From IMG/VR virus record IMGVR_UViG_3300043427_000929, positions 1 to 37,179 of that record: a stretch of DNA of 37,179 nt. One strand, written 5' to 3'. The notes below the pieces were generated by a model. It did not search any database, had not been told where the DNA came from, and saw nothing but the letters and a program-made list of their open reading frames with translations. Made by a program: the position numbers and the translations under genes. Position 1 is the first letter of the stretch; every line of letters begins with the position of its first letter. Of the stretch, positions 9,172 to 16,006 are shown in pieces. Origin of the DNA: a virus.

Positions 9172-9768
9172 TTATGCTCCAAAAGCGATTGCAAATGCTG
9201 ATATTCTCGAATCAACATAATCTTTTCTTGTAGCGTGATTGATTTCTGTAGGTAGTGAAGAAATTTCTAAATTTCCAGTTACACTAACATCGCCGCCAAC
9301 ATTAACATCAAGTGTAACGTTGACATATCCTTGAACAGATAGTTCTCCTGTGCTGTCTCCAGGTCCAACATTTAAAGATTTAAAGTTTCCGTCGGCAGGA
9401 TCTATTAAACCAATATCCATATTATTAATTTGGCCTGTGCCGGCAACTGAAGTTATTTCGATGTGACCGTTGACAACGTTGATGTAAGGAGTTGACCCTT
9501 GACCAATTGTAAAGTCTCCGTCAACTTCTAAGAATTCTAAGGTACCTAATCTAGTTAGACCGCTACCTTTGATAATAGGATCTAAGCTAATGATCGAATC
9601 ACTAGCGTCAATAATAGGTATACCGTTAACTTCAAAACTTCCGGTAGTATTAATAACTCCAGAAACATTAAGGGATCCTTCCAGAGTTAGGTCACCGGAT
9701 TCGTCAACAAGGAATCCAGGGCTACGGAAGCCGCTTTTCGACTCAAAAGGAATATATTTTACAGACAT
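9172..9768 (-). CDS. Tail-fibre-type structural protein (198 aa)
   Basis: A beta-rich, Gly/Val/Asn-rich protein. Short strand repeats such as LTLEGSLNVSGVINTTGSFEVNG and VNVTLDVNVGGDVSVTGNLEIS recall triple-stranded beta-helical fibre shafts. Near the C-terminus is NHATRKDYVDSRI, close to the ATKxYVD motif found at the end of many phage fibre and fibre-shaft domains. No signal peptide, membrane segment or cysteine clusters. GGAG lies six bases before the ATG, and a CATAAATA late-promoter-like element lies ~50 bases upstream. The next gene is the 2061 aa giant, ten bases on, so this may be a connector or short fibre for it; that partnership is inferred. Confidence 0.75.
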   Translation of the reverse strand: MSVKYIPFESKSGFRSPGFLVDESGDLTLEGSLNVSGVINTTGSFEVNGIPIIDASDSIISLDPIIKGSGLTRLGTLEFLEVDGDFTIGQGSTPYINVVNGHIEITSVAGTGQINNMDIGLIDPADGNFKSLNVGPGDSTGELSVQGYVNVTLDVNVGGDVSVTGNLEISSLPTEINHATRKDYVDSRISAFAIAFGA

Positions 9769-9818
9769 TTAGATCTCCGCTCTTTTAATCCAACTTCAAC
9801 TACCACAAAGACTATGTG

Positions 9819-9826
9819 TATTTATG
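9819..9826 (-). promoter_or_regulatory. Candidate late promoter CATAAATA
   Basis: CATAAATACA on the - strand sits in a 70-base intergenic gap, about 50 bases upstream of the 9768 start. T4 late promoters have a TATAAATA core and no -35. The same ten bases recur at 17800-17791. The sequence is AT-rich, so position rather than the motif alone supports it. Confidence 0.45.
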
Positions 9827-9838
9827 CTGGTTAAAAGT

Positions 9839-10276
9839 TTAGTATGGCGTGAGATCATTGATCGTATGATAATAAGTTGCGCTGAATATTAACTTTGAAC
9901 CAACTAGCAATGATGAGTTATCGTATGTGCTGTCGTTGGGGCTACTAGCAGGGTTTGCTAATAATTGTAGTTTTGATGCAGTTACCACTGCTGTTAAATC
10001 TATTAAATTTTCGTTTAAATTTGTTCTACCATAAGTAGTTACGTTTGCTTGTTCTGGTCCTGCAACCACTAAACATTTGACCATTTCTTTTCTAGTGTTC
10101 CCTACATCAACTACAATGGTATATTCTGCGGCCATAAAATCGCCTACATACCATTCGTCAACAACGGTATTAGTTGTAACGCTTTGCCAAGGCCCTTTAT
10201 AAGCTAGATTTACTCCGTTTTGTACACGGAGAGTATTTTTTATACCTTGAAAGAAAAATTTAGCGAAATTTAACAT
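9839..10276 (-). CDS. Conserved-type marine phage structural protein (145 aa, unknown)
   Basis: The frame can be read from a TTG at 10300, but that codon lies in the U-tract of the preceding terminator, so I take the ATG at 10276 (MLNFAKFFFQGIKN), giving 145 aa. A central pattern AEYTIVVDVGNTRKEMVKCL, then TTYGRTNLNENLIDLTA, and GSKLIFSATYYHTIND near the end suggests an all-beta domain of the sort seen among small virion proteins of marine T4-like phages. No catalytic motif and no membrane segment. It lies between the carbamoyltransferase terminator and the 198 aa fibre gene. There is no convincing Shine-Dalgarno sequence, and a late-promoter-like GATAAATA is only seven bases upstream of the ATG. 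Confidence 0.65.
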   Translation of the reverse strand: MLNFAKFFFQGIKNTLRVQNGVNLAYKGPWQSVTTNTVVDEWYVGDFMAAEYTIVVDVGNTRKEMVKCLVVAGPEQANVTTYGRTNLNENLIDLTAVVTASKLQLLANPASSPNDSTYDNSSLLVGSKLIFSATYYHTINDLTPY

Positions 10277-10283
10277 AGTAATA

Positions 10284-10291
10284 TATTTATC
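10284..10291 (-). promoter_or_regulatory. Candidate late promoter GATAAATA very close to a start codon
   Basis: GATAAATA on the - strand lies immediately after the U-tract of the terminator at 10301-10322 and seven bases before the ATG at 10276. If it works like a T4 late promoter the transcript would begin almost at the start codon. No other promoter candidate lies between the terminator and this gene. Confidence 0.35.
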
Positions 10292-10293
10292 AT

Positions 10294-10322
10294 AAAACAA
10301 AAAAGCCCCCTTGGGGGCTTTT
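10294..10322 (-). terminator. Rho-independent terminator after the carbamoyltransferase gene
   Basis: On the - strand AAAAGCCCCC is followed by AAGGGGGCTTTT, a near-perfect GC-rich stem with a very short loop, then a T-rich run (TTTTTTGTTTT). It begins two bases past the carbamoyltransferase stop codon. The stem is symmetrical and has A/T flanks on both sides, so it could also act on + strand transcripts. Confidence 0.9.
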
Positions 10323-10323
10323 G

Positions 10324-12168
10324 TTATACCGATTTGTTTGGAATATGTACCAGTTTTCCGTACTCGGGTAAAAATAGATATTCAATATCTGAATTCCGTA
10401 GAGTCCAAATTGCATCATCTAATGTTTCAACCAAGGGTTCTCCACCTAAATTAAAGCTGGTATTAAACAAAATAGGAATACCAGTTTCTTCTTTAAATGC
10501 CTTGATCAAATTATAATAATGCTGATTTTGTTCTTGTGTAACCGTTTGGATTCTACAAGTTCCATCAACGTGTATAATGCTTGGAATTTTTTCTGCTACG
10601 CCGGGTTGGCAGTTTACAGCATACATCATAAATGGACTATCCTTCATGCCTCTGAGATCGAACCATTCGTGAACATCGTCTTGTAAAATAGTTCCGGCAA
10701 ATGGGCGGAAATATTCACGACGCTTAACCATGTTTACATAATCCTTTCCATCTTCAAAGGTAGGATCAAATAATACCGAACGATTGCCTAATGCTCTAGG
10801 TCCGTTTTCACTGCGTCCTTGAAAAATTGTAACAATATTCTTTTCACGCAAGAGCTTAACAACATCTTTGTATGTAGCATCAGTAAGCGTTTCTCCACTG
10901 CTTACTTTGCTAGAAATTTCATCATTGGTATATGAATGAGGCAATCCAAGATACAAAGTATTGTGACTACGTACCGTCATATCATCTTGCATGCCGTGCC
11001 AGAACATCATAGCAGCACCCATGGCAGTTCCTGCATCGTTACTAATTGGTTCTACATATATCTCAATTCCATCGTCTTTCAACTGCTCAAGATACCAATA
11101 GTTTGCAACACAATTTAATCCGTATCCGCCACTAATAACTACACGCTTTTTACCGCTCATCTTAGCAGCCTTGCGTATTAATCTTAGAACTTGTTCTTGT
11201 GTTTGTGTTTGTACAGCATAGGCCATATCGCGACGATTGTCCATATATGTAACATCGTCGTGTGGGTTTTCTGGTTGCTGTTCAATGTAGTCAAACAAAT
11301 TCATGTTTACGGTACTGCTCATCGGATAACGTGGAACAAATAAATTTCGATTAGTCAACGGAATTTTAGATGTCTCATCAAAAAATGCAGGCACAGCAGG
11401 ATTTTCTTTTCCATAAGGAAATAATCCCATAGTTTTTCCTGCTTCGATTGCAGAAAATCCGCAGTACTCAGTAACTGCTTCATAACACTTTACAATGCCT
11501 GCATGATCACTGATCCACGCTTCGTGAGTTTCACCGTCTTCGCCTAGTGGGCTAGAATCAAACTCCGGAATATAAACTCCTGGAATAGGATCTCTTGCTC
11601 CGTAATGTTTGTATAATGTCTTGAAGTTTGCAGGGTATTCGCAATTAACAATGGACTCTACTTCCCACAACCATGTAGGAGGTTGATTTTGTCCGTTCAT
11701 ACTCATTGGATAGAACGTACCTGCACCATCAACAATCAACGCAACTGCATCAGTCCAACCGCTACGGTAATAGGCACAGGCAGCGTGTAACTTATGATGC
11801 ATAAAACTTAAATCAATTACCTGTGGATGCTTGTGTAAGTCAGGAACTTTTCGATCTATCAATCCTAATTTTCTTGCAAGACCGGTGTAAACATCATCAC
11901 CGGTATAATCAATTTTACCAGCAGTTTCTTGTAGATTTTGTGTATGTGCTACAACAATATAGTCGAGCTTATCAGTATATTCTAATATCTTAACCATTGA
12001 GGCAAACGGGCCGCCATCATATTTTTGACGGCTTAATCTTTCTTCTTCTATAGAAAATACTACCTCACCGTCTTTTAGTAGGCACACTCCTGCATTGTGC
12101 CCTCGGGCAATTCCAGCAATCCATACGGATTTCTTTTGTTTTTTATCTGCTATTGAAGTAATTGTCAT
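10324..12168 (-). CDS. Carbamoyltransferase, NodU/CmcH/TobZ family
   Basis: A 614 aa protein, the usual length for this family, whose members move a carbamoyl group from carbamoyl phosphate (through a carbamoyl-adenylate in TobZ) to a hydroxyl of a sugar or antibiotic. N-terminal Kae1-like domain: GHNAGVCLLKDGEVVFSIEEERLSR (~23-47, given in two halves HNAGVCLL and IEEERLSR), metal-binding-type HHKLH at 124-128, ALIVDGAG (143-150), SGGYGLNCVAN (346-356). C-terminal domain: GRSENGPRALGNRS (451-464), YFRPFAGTIL (486-495), FNTSFNLGGEPLV (568-580). All key blocks look intact. The start overlaps the stop of the GT9-like gene (ATGA), with AGGA upstream, so the two are co-translated. The likely substrate is a cell-surface or virion glycan. 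A terminator follows directly. Confidence 0.93.
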   Translation of the reverse strand: MTITSIADKKQKKSVWIAGIARGHNAGVCLLKDGEVVFSIEEERLSRQKYDGGPFASMVKILEYTDKLDYIVVAHTQNLQETAGKIDYTGDDVYTGLARKLGLIDRKVPDLHKHPQVIDLSFMHHKLHAACAYYRSGWTDAVALIVDGAGTFYPMSMNGQNQPPTWLWEVESIVNCEYPANFKTLYKHYGARDPIPGVYIPEFDSSPLGEDGETHEAWISDHAGIVKCYEAVTEYCGFSAIEAGKTMGLFPYGKENPAVPAFFDETSKIPLTNRNLFVPRYPMSSTVNMNLFDYIEQQPENPHDDVTYMDNRRDMAYAVQTQTQEQVLRLIRKAAKMSGKKRVVISGGYGLNCVANYWYLEQLKDDGIEIYVEPISNDAGTAMGAAMMFWHGMQDDMTVRSHNTLYLGLPHSYTNDEISSKVSSGETLTDATYKDVVKLLREKNIVTIFQGRSENGPRALGNRSVLFDPTFEDGKDYVNMVKRREYFRPFAGTILQDDVHEWFDLRGMKDSPFMMYAVNCQPGVAEKIPSIIHVDGTCRIQTVTQEQNQHYYNLIKAFKEETGIPILFNTSFNLGGEPLVETLDDAIWTLRNSDIEYLFLPEYGKLVHIPNKSV

Positions 12169-13100
12169 TCTTTTTTTCCTAATACATGGTTTACCACTAG
12201 GGTAGTTATTTCGTCGTTCATAGTCATAATATTTTCATTTTTTCGATCAACTCGATCATCTGGTAAAATCCTAATAGGACTATACTCGCGGTTTAGTTCT
12301 CCCATGTCGAGAATATCAACTCCTTCAACATCAGGATATGATACGTTGATTGGGAAAGTCGATCCAGTGACTACGGTGGCTGGGGTATCTACACAATAGG
12401 CTAAATGTTGTCCTAAACTATCGCAACCTAAAAATGCATCTGCATATTTAATTATTGCAGCCCATACACGCATATTAACATTTTCTGGCATTGCAACTTC
12501 GTCTTTAAGTTTGGCTTCTGATAGGTCTACTTTAAATTCACTCATAAAAATTATGGCATAATCTTGGAGTTGTAATTTTTTCACAATGCTTTTTACATCT
12601 TTAAGTTCGAAACTACGTGCAGTTTTATCAACCAAAGTTTCATCAATGTACTCAATACTGCGACCAAATGGTTGAAATACTACTAATTTTTCTTTCTTTA
12701 ACTTTTTCTTAACTTCACTGACAATAGAACGACCTTGAAGTAGTTCTTCTTTGCTTAGTTTCAATGTAGGCTTAGGCATTGGACGAATGCCTTTGTTATT
12801 AATTTGTATATCAAATGCCTGTGCAATAGAACATTGCTGAGTGTAGTATTCCCAAATCCTATAAGGTTCGGTTGTAATGATATCTCGATGTGTTAATTTG
12901 TCTTTGAATAAATTCTTATGCCATATATCAAAGACTCTGTCTTCTAATGTTGGGTGTCCTTTAAATATTTCGGACCCGCCTTCACAGACAATAATGAAGT
13001 CTTTATCATCTGATTCTTCTTGATATTTTTCAAATGCCGGAATAGAACTAACCATTCTACCAGCCCCGCCATTTACAAAAAATGCTTTTGATCTTGCCAT
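12165..13100 (-). CDS. Glycosyltransferase family 9-like (heptosyltransferase-type) protein
   Basis: I place the start at the ATG at 13100 (MARSKAFFVNGGAGR), because GGAGG ends four bases before it; the longer frame to 13142 begins inside the upstream hairpin. This gives 311 aa. Features of GT9/GT-B enzymes: an N-terminal strand followed by a Gly-rich turn (FFVNGGAGRMVSSIPAF), a second-domain strand VVFQPFGRS (~155), YAIIFMSEF (~193), and a C-terminal block with ADAFLGCDSLGQHLAYCV then TPATVVTGSTFPINVSYP. In LPS heptosyltransferases the matching block (D-S/T-G..H.A...P....G.T.P) binds the nucleotide sugar. It overlaps the carbamoyltransferase by four bases and has its own sigma70-like promoter. 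The sugar donor and acceptor cannot be told. A general GT-B enzyme is the alternative. Confidence 0.72.
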   Translation of the reverse strand: MARSKAFFVNGGAGRMVSSIPAFEKYQEESDDKDFIIVCEGGSEIFKGHPTLEDRVFDIWHKNLFKDKLTHRDIITTEPYRIWEYYTQQCSIAQAFDIQINNKGIRPMPKPTLKLSKEELLQGRSIVSEVKKKLKKEKLVVFQPFGRSIEYIDETLVDKTARSFELKDVKSIVKKLQLQDYAIIFMSEFKVDLSEAKLKDEVAMPENVNMRVWAAIIKYADAFLGCDSLGQHLAYCVDTPATVVTGSTFPINVSYPDVEGVDILDMGELNREYSPIRILPDDRVDRKNENIMTMNDEITTLVVNHVLGKKE

Positions 13101-13104
13101 TTGA

Positions 13105-13109
13105 CCTCC
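13105..13109 (-). promoter_or_regulatory. Shine-Dalgarno GGAGG fixing the GT9-like start at 13100
   Basis: GGAGG on the - strand with four bases (TCAA) to the ATG at 13100-13098. It follows directly on the T-run of the hairpin at 13117-13165 and decides against the 14-codon longer frame. Confidence 0.8.
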
Positions 13110-13110
13110 A

Positions 13111-13165
13111 AAAAAATAAGCCTTGTGCCTATTATATAGCATTTCTGCTCTAGGCGCAAGGCTTA
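13111..13165 (-). terminator. Hairpin terminator ending the 212 aa gene, with a promoter inside its loop
   Basis: Arms of 15 bases at 13117-13131 and 13151-13165 (TAAGCCTTGTGCCTA / TAGGCGCAAGGCTTA) are complementary apart from one position. The loop is 19 bases. On the - strand the stem runs into TTTTTT at 13116-13111, as in an intrinsic terminator for the upstream gene. On the + strand the odd position is a G-U pair and the T-run (13172-13178) is a few bases away. Confidence 0.75.
13131..13159 (-). promoter_or_regulatory. Sigma70-like promoter for the GT9/carbamoyltransferase pair
   Basis: On the - strand TTGCGC at 13159-13154 and a perfect TATAAT at 13136-13131 are separated by 17 bases. 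Initiation would fall near 13124, giving a leader of roughly 25 bases before the GT9-like ATG and leaving out one arm of the terminator hairpin. A host-type promoter is unlike the ATAAATA elements near the structural genes and suggests expression apart from the late genes. Confidence 0.65.
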
Positions 13166-13182
13166 TCTTGGTTTTTTTAAAT

Positions 13183-13821
13183 TTATGTTAAATCTAAAGA
13201 AGGTTGTGGAGGAAATGTAATTTTCCAATGATCAACACCAGCGTAACGGGTTGAAATGCTTTTTAGAAAATCTCTATGCGCAACAATTTTTGCCATTTTG
13301 TCTGCAGAATAGCGATTATCTAGACACGCCCTTTCAAAAGTAGATAAGTTAGCTTCTACTGATGCTAAAAAATCACTAGTAGCTACCGCATGTACACGAT
13401 ATCTAGGACGAATATATGTTTTTGTAGCGTTATTATACTTTAGATCATTTACATAAAACGGTTGATTTACCGCACTTTTATAATCATCGTAATGATAAAT
13501 CCACTTTTCGCCTGTAGGCAACGTTTCTTCATGATCTACAACCTCATCATGAGTATAGTTTCTTGTTAGATATGCTGCTTCCCAAGTGTTAACATCGGCA
13601 TCTAATACCACTTGAAAAAACCCTTCTTCATTGTATTTAAATGTTTCAAGGTCTTCTAATGATTCTAGTGCTCTTTCAACACAGAATAAAGTTCCGTCTT
13701 TATCATTAAATTTCAACAACAAATATCTAGGACCGTCATAAACACAATTAACGGTTTTGTTAAGTTTGGTTGTTGTCTTATAAGGTTCGTCGGGTAAAAC
13801 CGTTACAAATGCTTTTTCCAT
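13183..13821 (-). CDS. Conserved-type phage protein of unknown function (212 aa), possible fibre-assembly partner
   Basis: A soluble, acidic 212 aa protein rich in Tyr, Asp and Asn, with no signal peptide or membrane segment. GAGAGGT about nine bases before the ATG lies inside the end of the preceding Cys-rich gene, seven bases away, so it belongs to that operon. The N-terminal half looks beta-rich (GPRYLLLKFNDKDGTLFCVE; FFQVVLDADVNTWEAAYLT). The C-terminal half looks helical, with STFERACLDNRYSADKMAK and then HRDFLKSISTRYAGVDHWK, ending FPPQPSLDL. I do not recognise the family. Its place just downstream of three adhesin-like genes is where fibre-assembly chaperones often lie, so an assembly or modification helper is a fair guess and no more. 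The terminator at 13111-13165 follows it. Confidence 0.7.
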   Translation of the reverse strand: MEKAFVTVLPDEPYKTTTKLNKTVNCVYDGPRYLLLKFNDKDGTLFCVERALESLEDLETFKYNEEGFFQVVLDADVNTWEAAYLTRNYTHDEVVDHEETLPTGEKWIYHYDDYKSAVNQPFYVNDLKYNNATKTYIRPRYRVHAVATSDFLASVEANLSTFERACLDNRYSADKMAKIVAHRDFLKSISTRYAGVDHWKITFPPQPSLDLT

Positions 13822-13828
13822 TATTTTA

Positions 13829-14821
13829 TTACCTCTCTATAAATGTAATTCTTACTAGGCCAAGACCGCCACGCCAGCCGTTGTCTCTAACGTCGCCGCA
13901 GGGTTGTGCTGGTAGTCCGCCTGTACCTGTTGGGAAGTAAGGAATACATCCCTGTGTATCGTAGCAACCGCAGGCTCTTGTTGAAACCCAGCAGTAGGTT
14001 GCAGGAACTCCCCTGTTTGGAGAACGACTCATGCCGTTCAATGTATGGATAAATTGATGATATCCCATGCCAGACCAGTTGGACCACCCGTTATCTGCTT
14101 CAACGCCGTGTGTAACAACACCACCATTACATGCAAATAGTCCTGGAGGAATTGCCACGTGATATTTGGTAGAGCAAGGGCAATTACCGTAGCATGTGTG
14201 GAATGTGGCACAACTAAATCCACCGTTCTTGTTAATGTCGCCGCCATAGGCTTGCGCACAGCATGAACCAGTTCCTGAACCATAATTACAAACAATGCCG
14301 CAACCAGCAGATCCAATAACGGTTCCGCAGAAATTACCGTTTAAGAAACAACAGAATATTGCAGCTGATCCAGTGTTACAAAATGTTGTACCACCGCGTC
14401 CACCTTGGGCACACATACATCCGTCGATAGCAGAACCTGTAATAGGATTTCTACCAAACCAACACAGACATGTTGCTTCTGAACAACCTCTGAAACATAA
14501 TGTATCTGCATTATTACAACTACGACCAGTTCTACCGCAGACAATACATCCTGTATCTACACAAACACATTTTCTAGAATATGCTCCTGGATTTCCAGGA
14601 ATACCGTGACCGCAGCAGCACATACGAGCACCACTACCGCCTGCGCCCCAAATTTCTACAATTGCTTGGCCTCTAGCTGGTGCTGTCCAGCAAAATCCAC
14701 AACATGCTACCGTATATTCAGTAGCATCAGTGAAGGCCCAAATTTTTCCTTTTTCAAGGTTAGTTTCGTCGAGTTCGATTTGATCTAATTTTCGCTCGAC
14801 TAATGTTTTTAATGTAGCCAT
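13829..14821 (-). CDS. Cys/Gly-rich adhesin-like protein, paralogue 1 of 3 (330 aa)
   Basis: About 35 of 330 residues are Cys by my count. After a helical N-terminus and NLEKGKIWAF come a beta-rich strand and the glycine turn EIWGAGGSGARMCCCG (~56-71), then CVCVDTGCIVCG, LCFRGCSEATCLCWFG, GCMCAQGGRGG, CGIVCN, YGGDIN, CYGNCPC, SRSPNRGVP, ACGCYDTQGC and PCGDVRD...RGGLGLVRITF at the end. The WGAGGSG and multiple GG turns recall glycine-rich phage tip adhesins (T2/S16 gp38 type), but the dense cysteine pairs are not part of those. No signal peptide. The ATG overlaps the stop of paralogue 2 by one base. Function inferred: receptor contact at a fibre tip; metal binding or disulphide stabilisation is possible. 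Confidence 0.75.
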   Translation of the reverse strand: MATLKTLVERKLDQIELDETNLEKGKIWAFTDATEYTVACCGFCWTAPARGQAIVEIWGAGGSGARMCCCGHGIPGNPGAYSRKCVCVDTGCIVCGRTGRSCNNADTLCFRGCSEATCLCWFGRNPITGSAIDGCMCAQGGRGGTTFCNTGSAAIFCCFLNGNFCGTVIGSAGCGIVCNYGSGTGSCCAQAYGGDINKNGGFSCATFHTCYGNCPCSTKYHVAIPPGLFACNGGVVTHGVEADNGWSNWSGMGYHQFIHTLNGMSRSPNRGVPATYCWVSTRACGCYDTQGCIPYFPTGTGGLPAQPCGDVRDNGWRGGLGLVRITFIER

Positions 14822-16005
14822 TAGTATCCATCGCCTCCATCTGTTGGAATATATTTAATTCTTACCATACCCATTCCACCTCGAGCAGCGTGGTCTCTAA
14901 CATCACCGCATGGTTGTGGGCCAGCGCCCGGCATGCCGTAGGGCATAAAGTTCATACATCCATGCATGTTGTAGCATCCGCAATGTGTAGCACCAACCCA
15001 ACATGCTCCGTAAGAACCATGGGATGGCTGTCTTGATAATGATGCAATAGCAGTGATTTGGTTTCCTTGAGGTCCACCTGACCATCTCTGTTGATGAGAA
15101 TCACCATCTGTGTAGAAAGAAATCGTAGCACCTTCTGTAGCATACACTCCAGCCGCTGTTGTAACGTGATGTAAGAACTGACATGGGCAAGTTTGTAAGC
15201 ATCCTAAGAAGTCTACACAACTCCAACCACCGCAGCAATTGATATCGCCACCATATGAACAAGCAATAAATCCAGCGCAGTTACTACACCAGTTACATAT
15301 TCTTCCGCAGGCGGAATAAGGAAATGCACACATATCGTGGCCTTGACCAACTCTGTTTCCGCAATGATAGTTTGTTACAAAGCAAGAATATGCAGATTTA
15401 GTATCCATGCAATATGAAAGTCCGCCTCGTCCGCCTTGAGCACATAAACAACCCCTGCTCATTCCGGCTGCGCAGCATGTATCGCTTGCGTTTGAAAATT
15501 TAGTAAATCCCGATTCTGGTCTTGTCCTAGTATTATAATCACCAGGCATGCCCCAGCTGTCGCCCCAACCCCATGGATTATTTCCTTTCCATGAAGTTTC
15601 ATCGTTAGGGTCAATGCCGTCATTGTAAAGTGCTTTAGGAGAACATCCAAACCAGCAAACACAAGTTGCCTCGGAACATCCTCTAAAACATAGATCGTCA
15701 GCATTGTTACAGCTACGTCCAATATATCCGCAAATATAATTTCCTAAACATACACAAATACATTTCTTTGTATATGCTGGTGCATTTCCAGGTAAGCCAG
15801 TTCCGCAGCAACACATTTCTGCTCCAGATCCAGCTGCACCCCATGCTTCAATAATTACTTTACCGCATCCCGGTGCTTGCCAGCACCAGTTGTTACAGAA
15901 ACCTGAATACATGTTTCCGTCTGAATAAACCCAAATACGTCCTTTTTCAAGGTTATCTTCGAAGGTTAATTCTCTGTTACCTAATAATTGAGATAATAAA
16001 GCCAT
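14821..16005 (-). CDS. Cys/Gly-rich adhesin-like protein, paralogue 2 of 3 (394 aa)
   Basis: The longest of the trio, with about 40 Cys in 394 residues. It shares the full motif order: NLEKGRIWVYSDG, EAWGAAGSGAEMCCCG, CICVCLGNYICG, LCFRGCSEATCVCWFG, GCLCAQGGRGG, CGRICNWC, YGGDIN, CLQTCPC, SLSRQPSHG, HCGCYNMHGC and PCGDVRDHAARGGMGMVRI. It differs by an extra ~55 residue Trp/Asp/Asn-rich segment (from CSPKALYNDG to FSNASDTCCAAG, ~125-180) that the other two lack. It starts one base after the stop of paralogue 3, and its own stop overlaps the start of paralogue 1, so the three are translated as a unit. No transmembrane segment or secretion signal. Confidence 0.75.
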   Translation of the reverse strand: MALLSQLLGNRELTFEDNLEKGRIWVYSDGNMYSGFCNNWCWQAPGCGKVIIEAWGAAGSGAEMCCCGTGLPGNAPAYTKKCICVCLGNYICGYIGRSCNNADDLCFRGCSEATCVCWFGCSPKALYNDGIDPNDETSWKGNNPWGWGDSWGMPGDYNTRTRPESGFTKFSNASDTCCAAGMSRGCLCAQGGRGGLSYCMDTKSAYSCFVTNYHCGNRVGQGHDMCAFPYSACGRICNWCSNCAGFIACSYGGDINCCGGWSCVDFLGCLQTCPCQFLHHVTTAAGVYATEGATISFYTDGDSHQQRWSGGPQGNQITAIASLSRQPSHGSYGACWVGATHCGCYNMHGCMNFMPYGMPGAGPQPCGDVRDHAARGGMGMVRIKYIPTDGGDGY

Positions 16006-16006
16006 G

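Noticed and set aside
10277-10300. Upstream TTG start extending the 145 aa protein by eight residues
   Set aside because: The TTG lies in the T-rich tract of the preceding terminator and has no ribosome site; the ATG at 10276 is preferred.
13101-13142. Longer start for the GT9-like gene at 13142
   Set aside because: It begins within the terminator/promoter hairpin, upstream of the expected transcript start, while GGAGG sits correctly before 13100.
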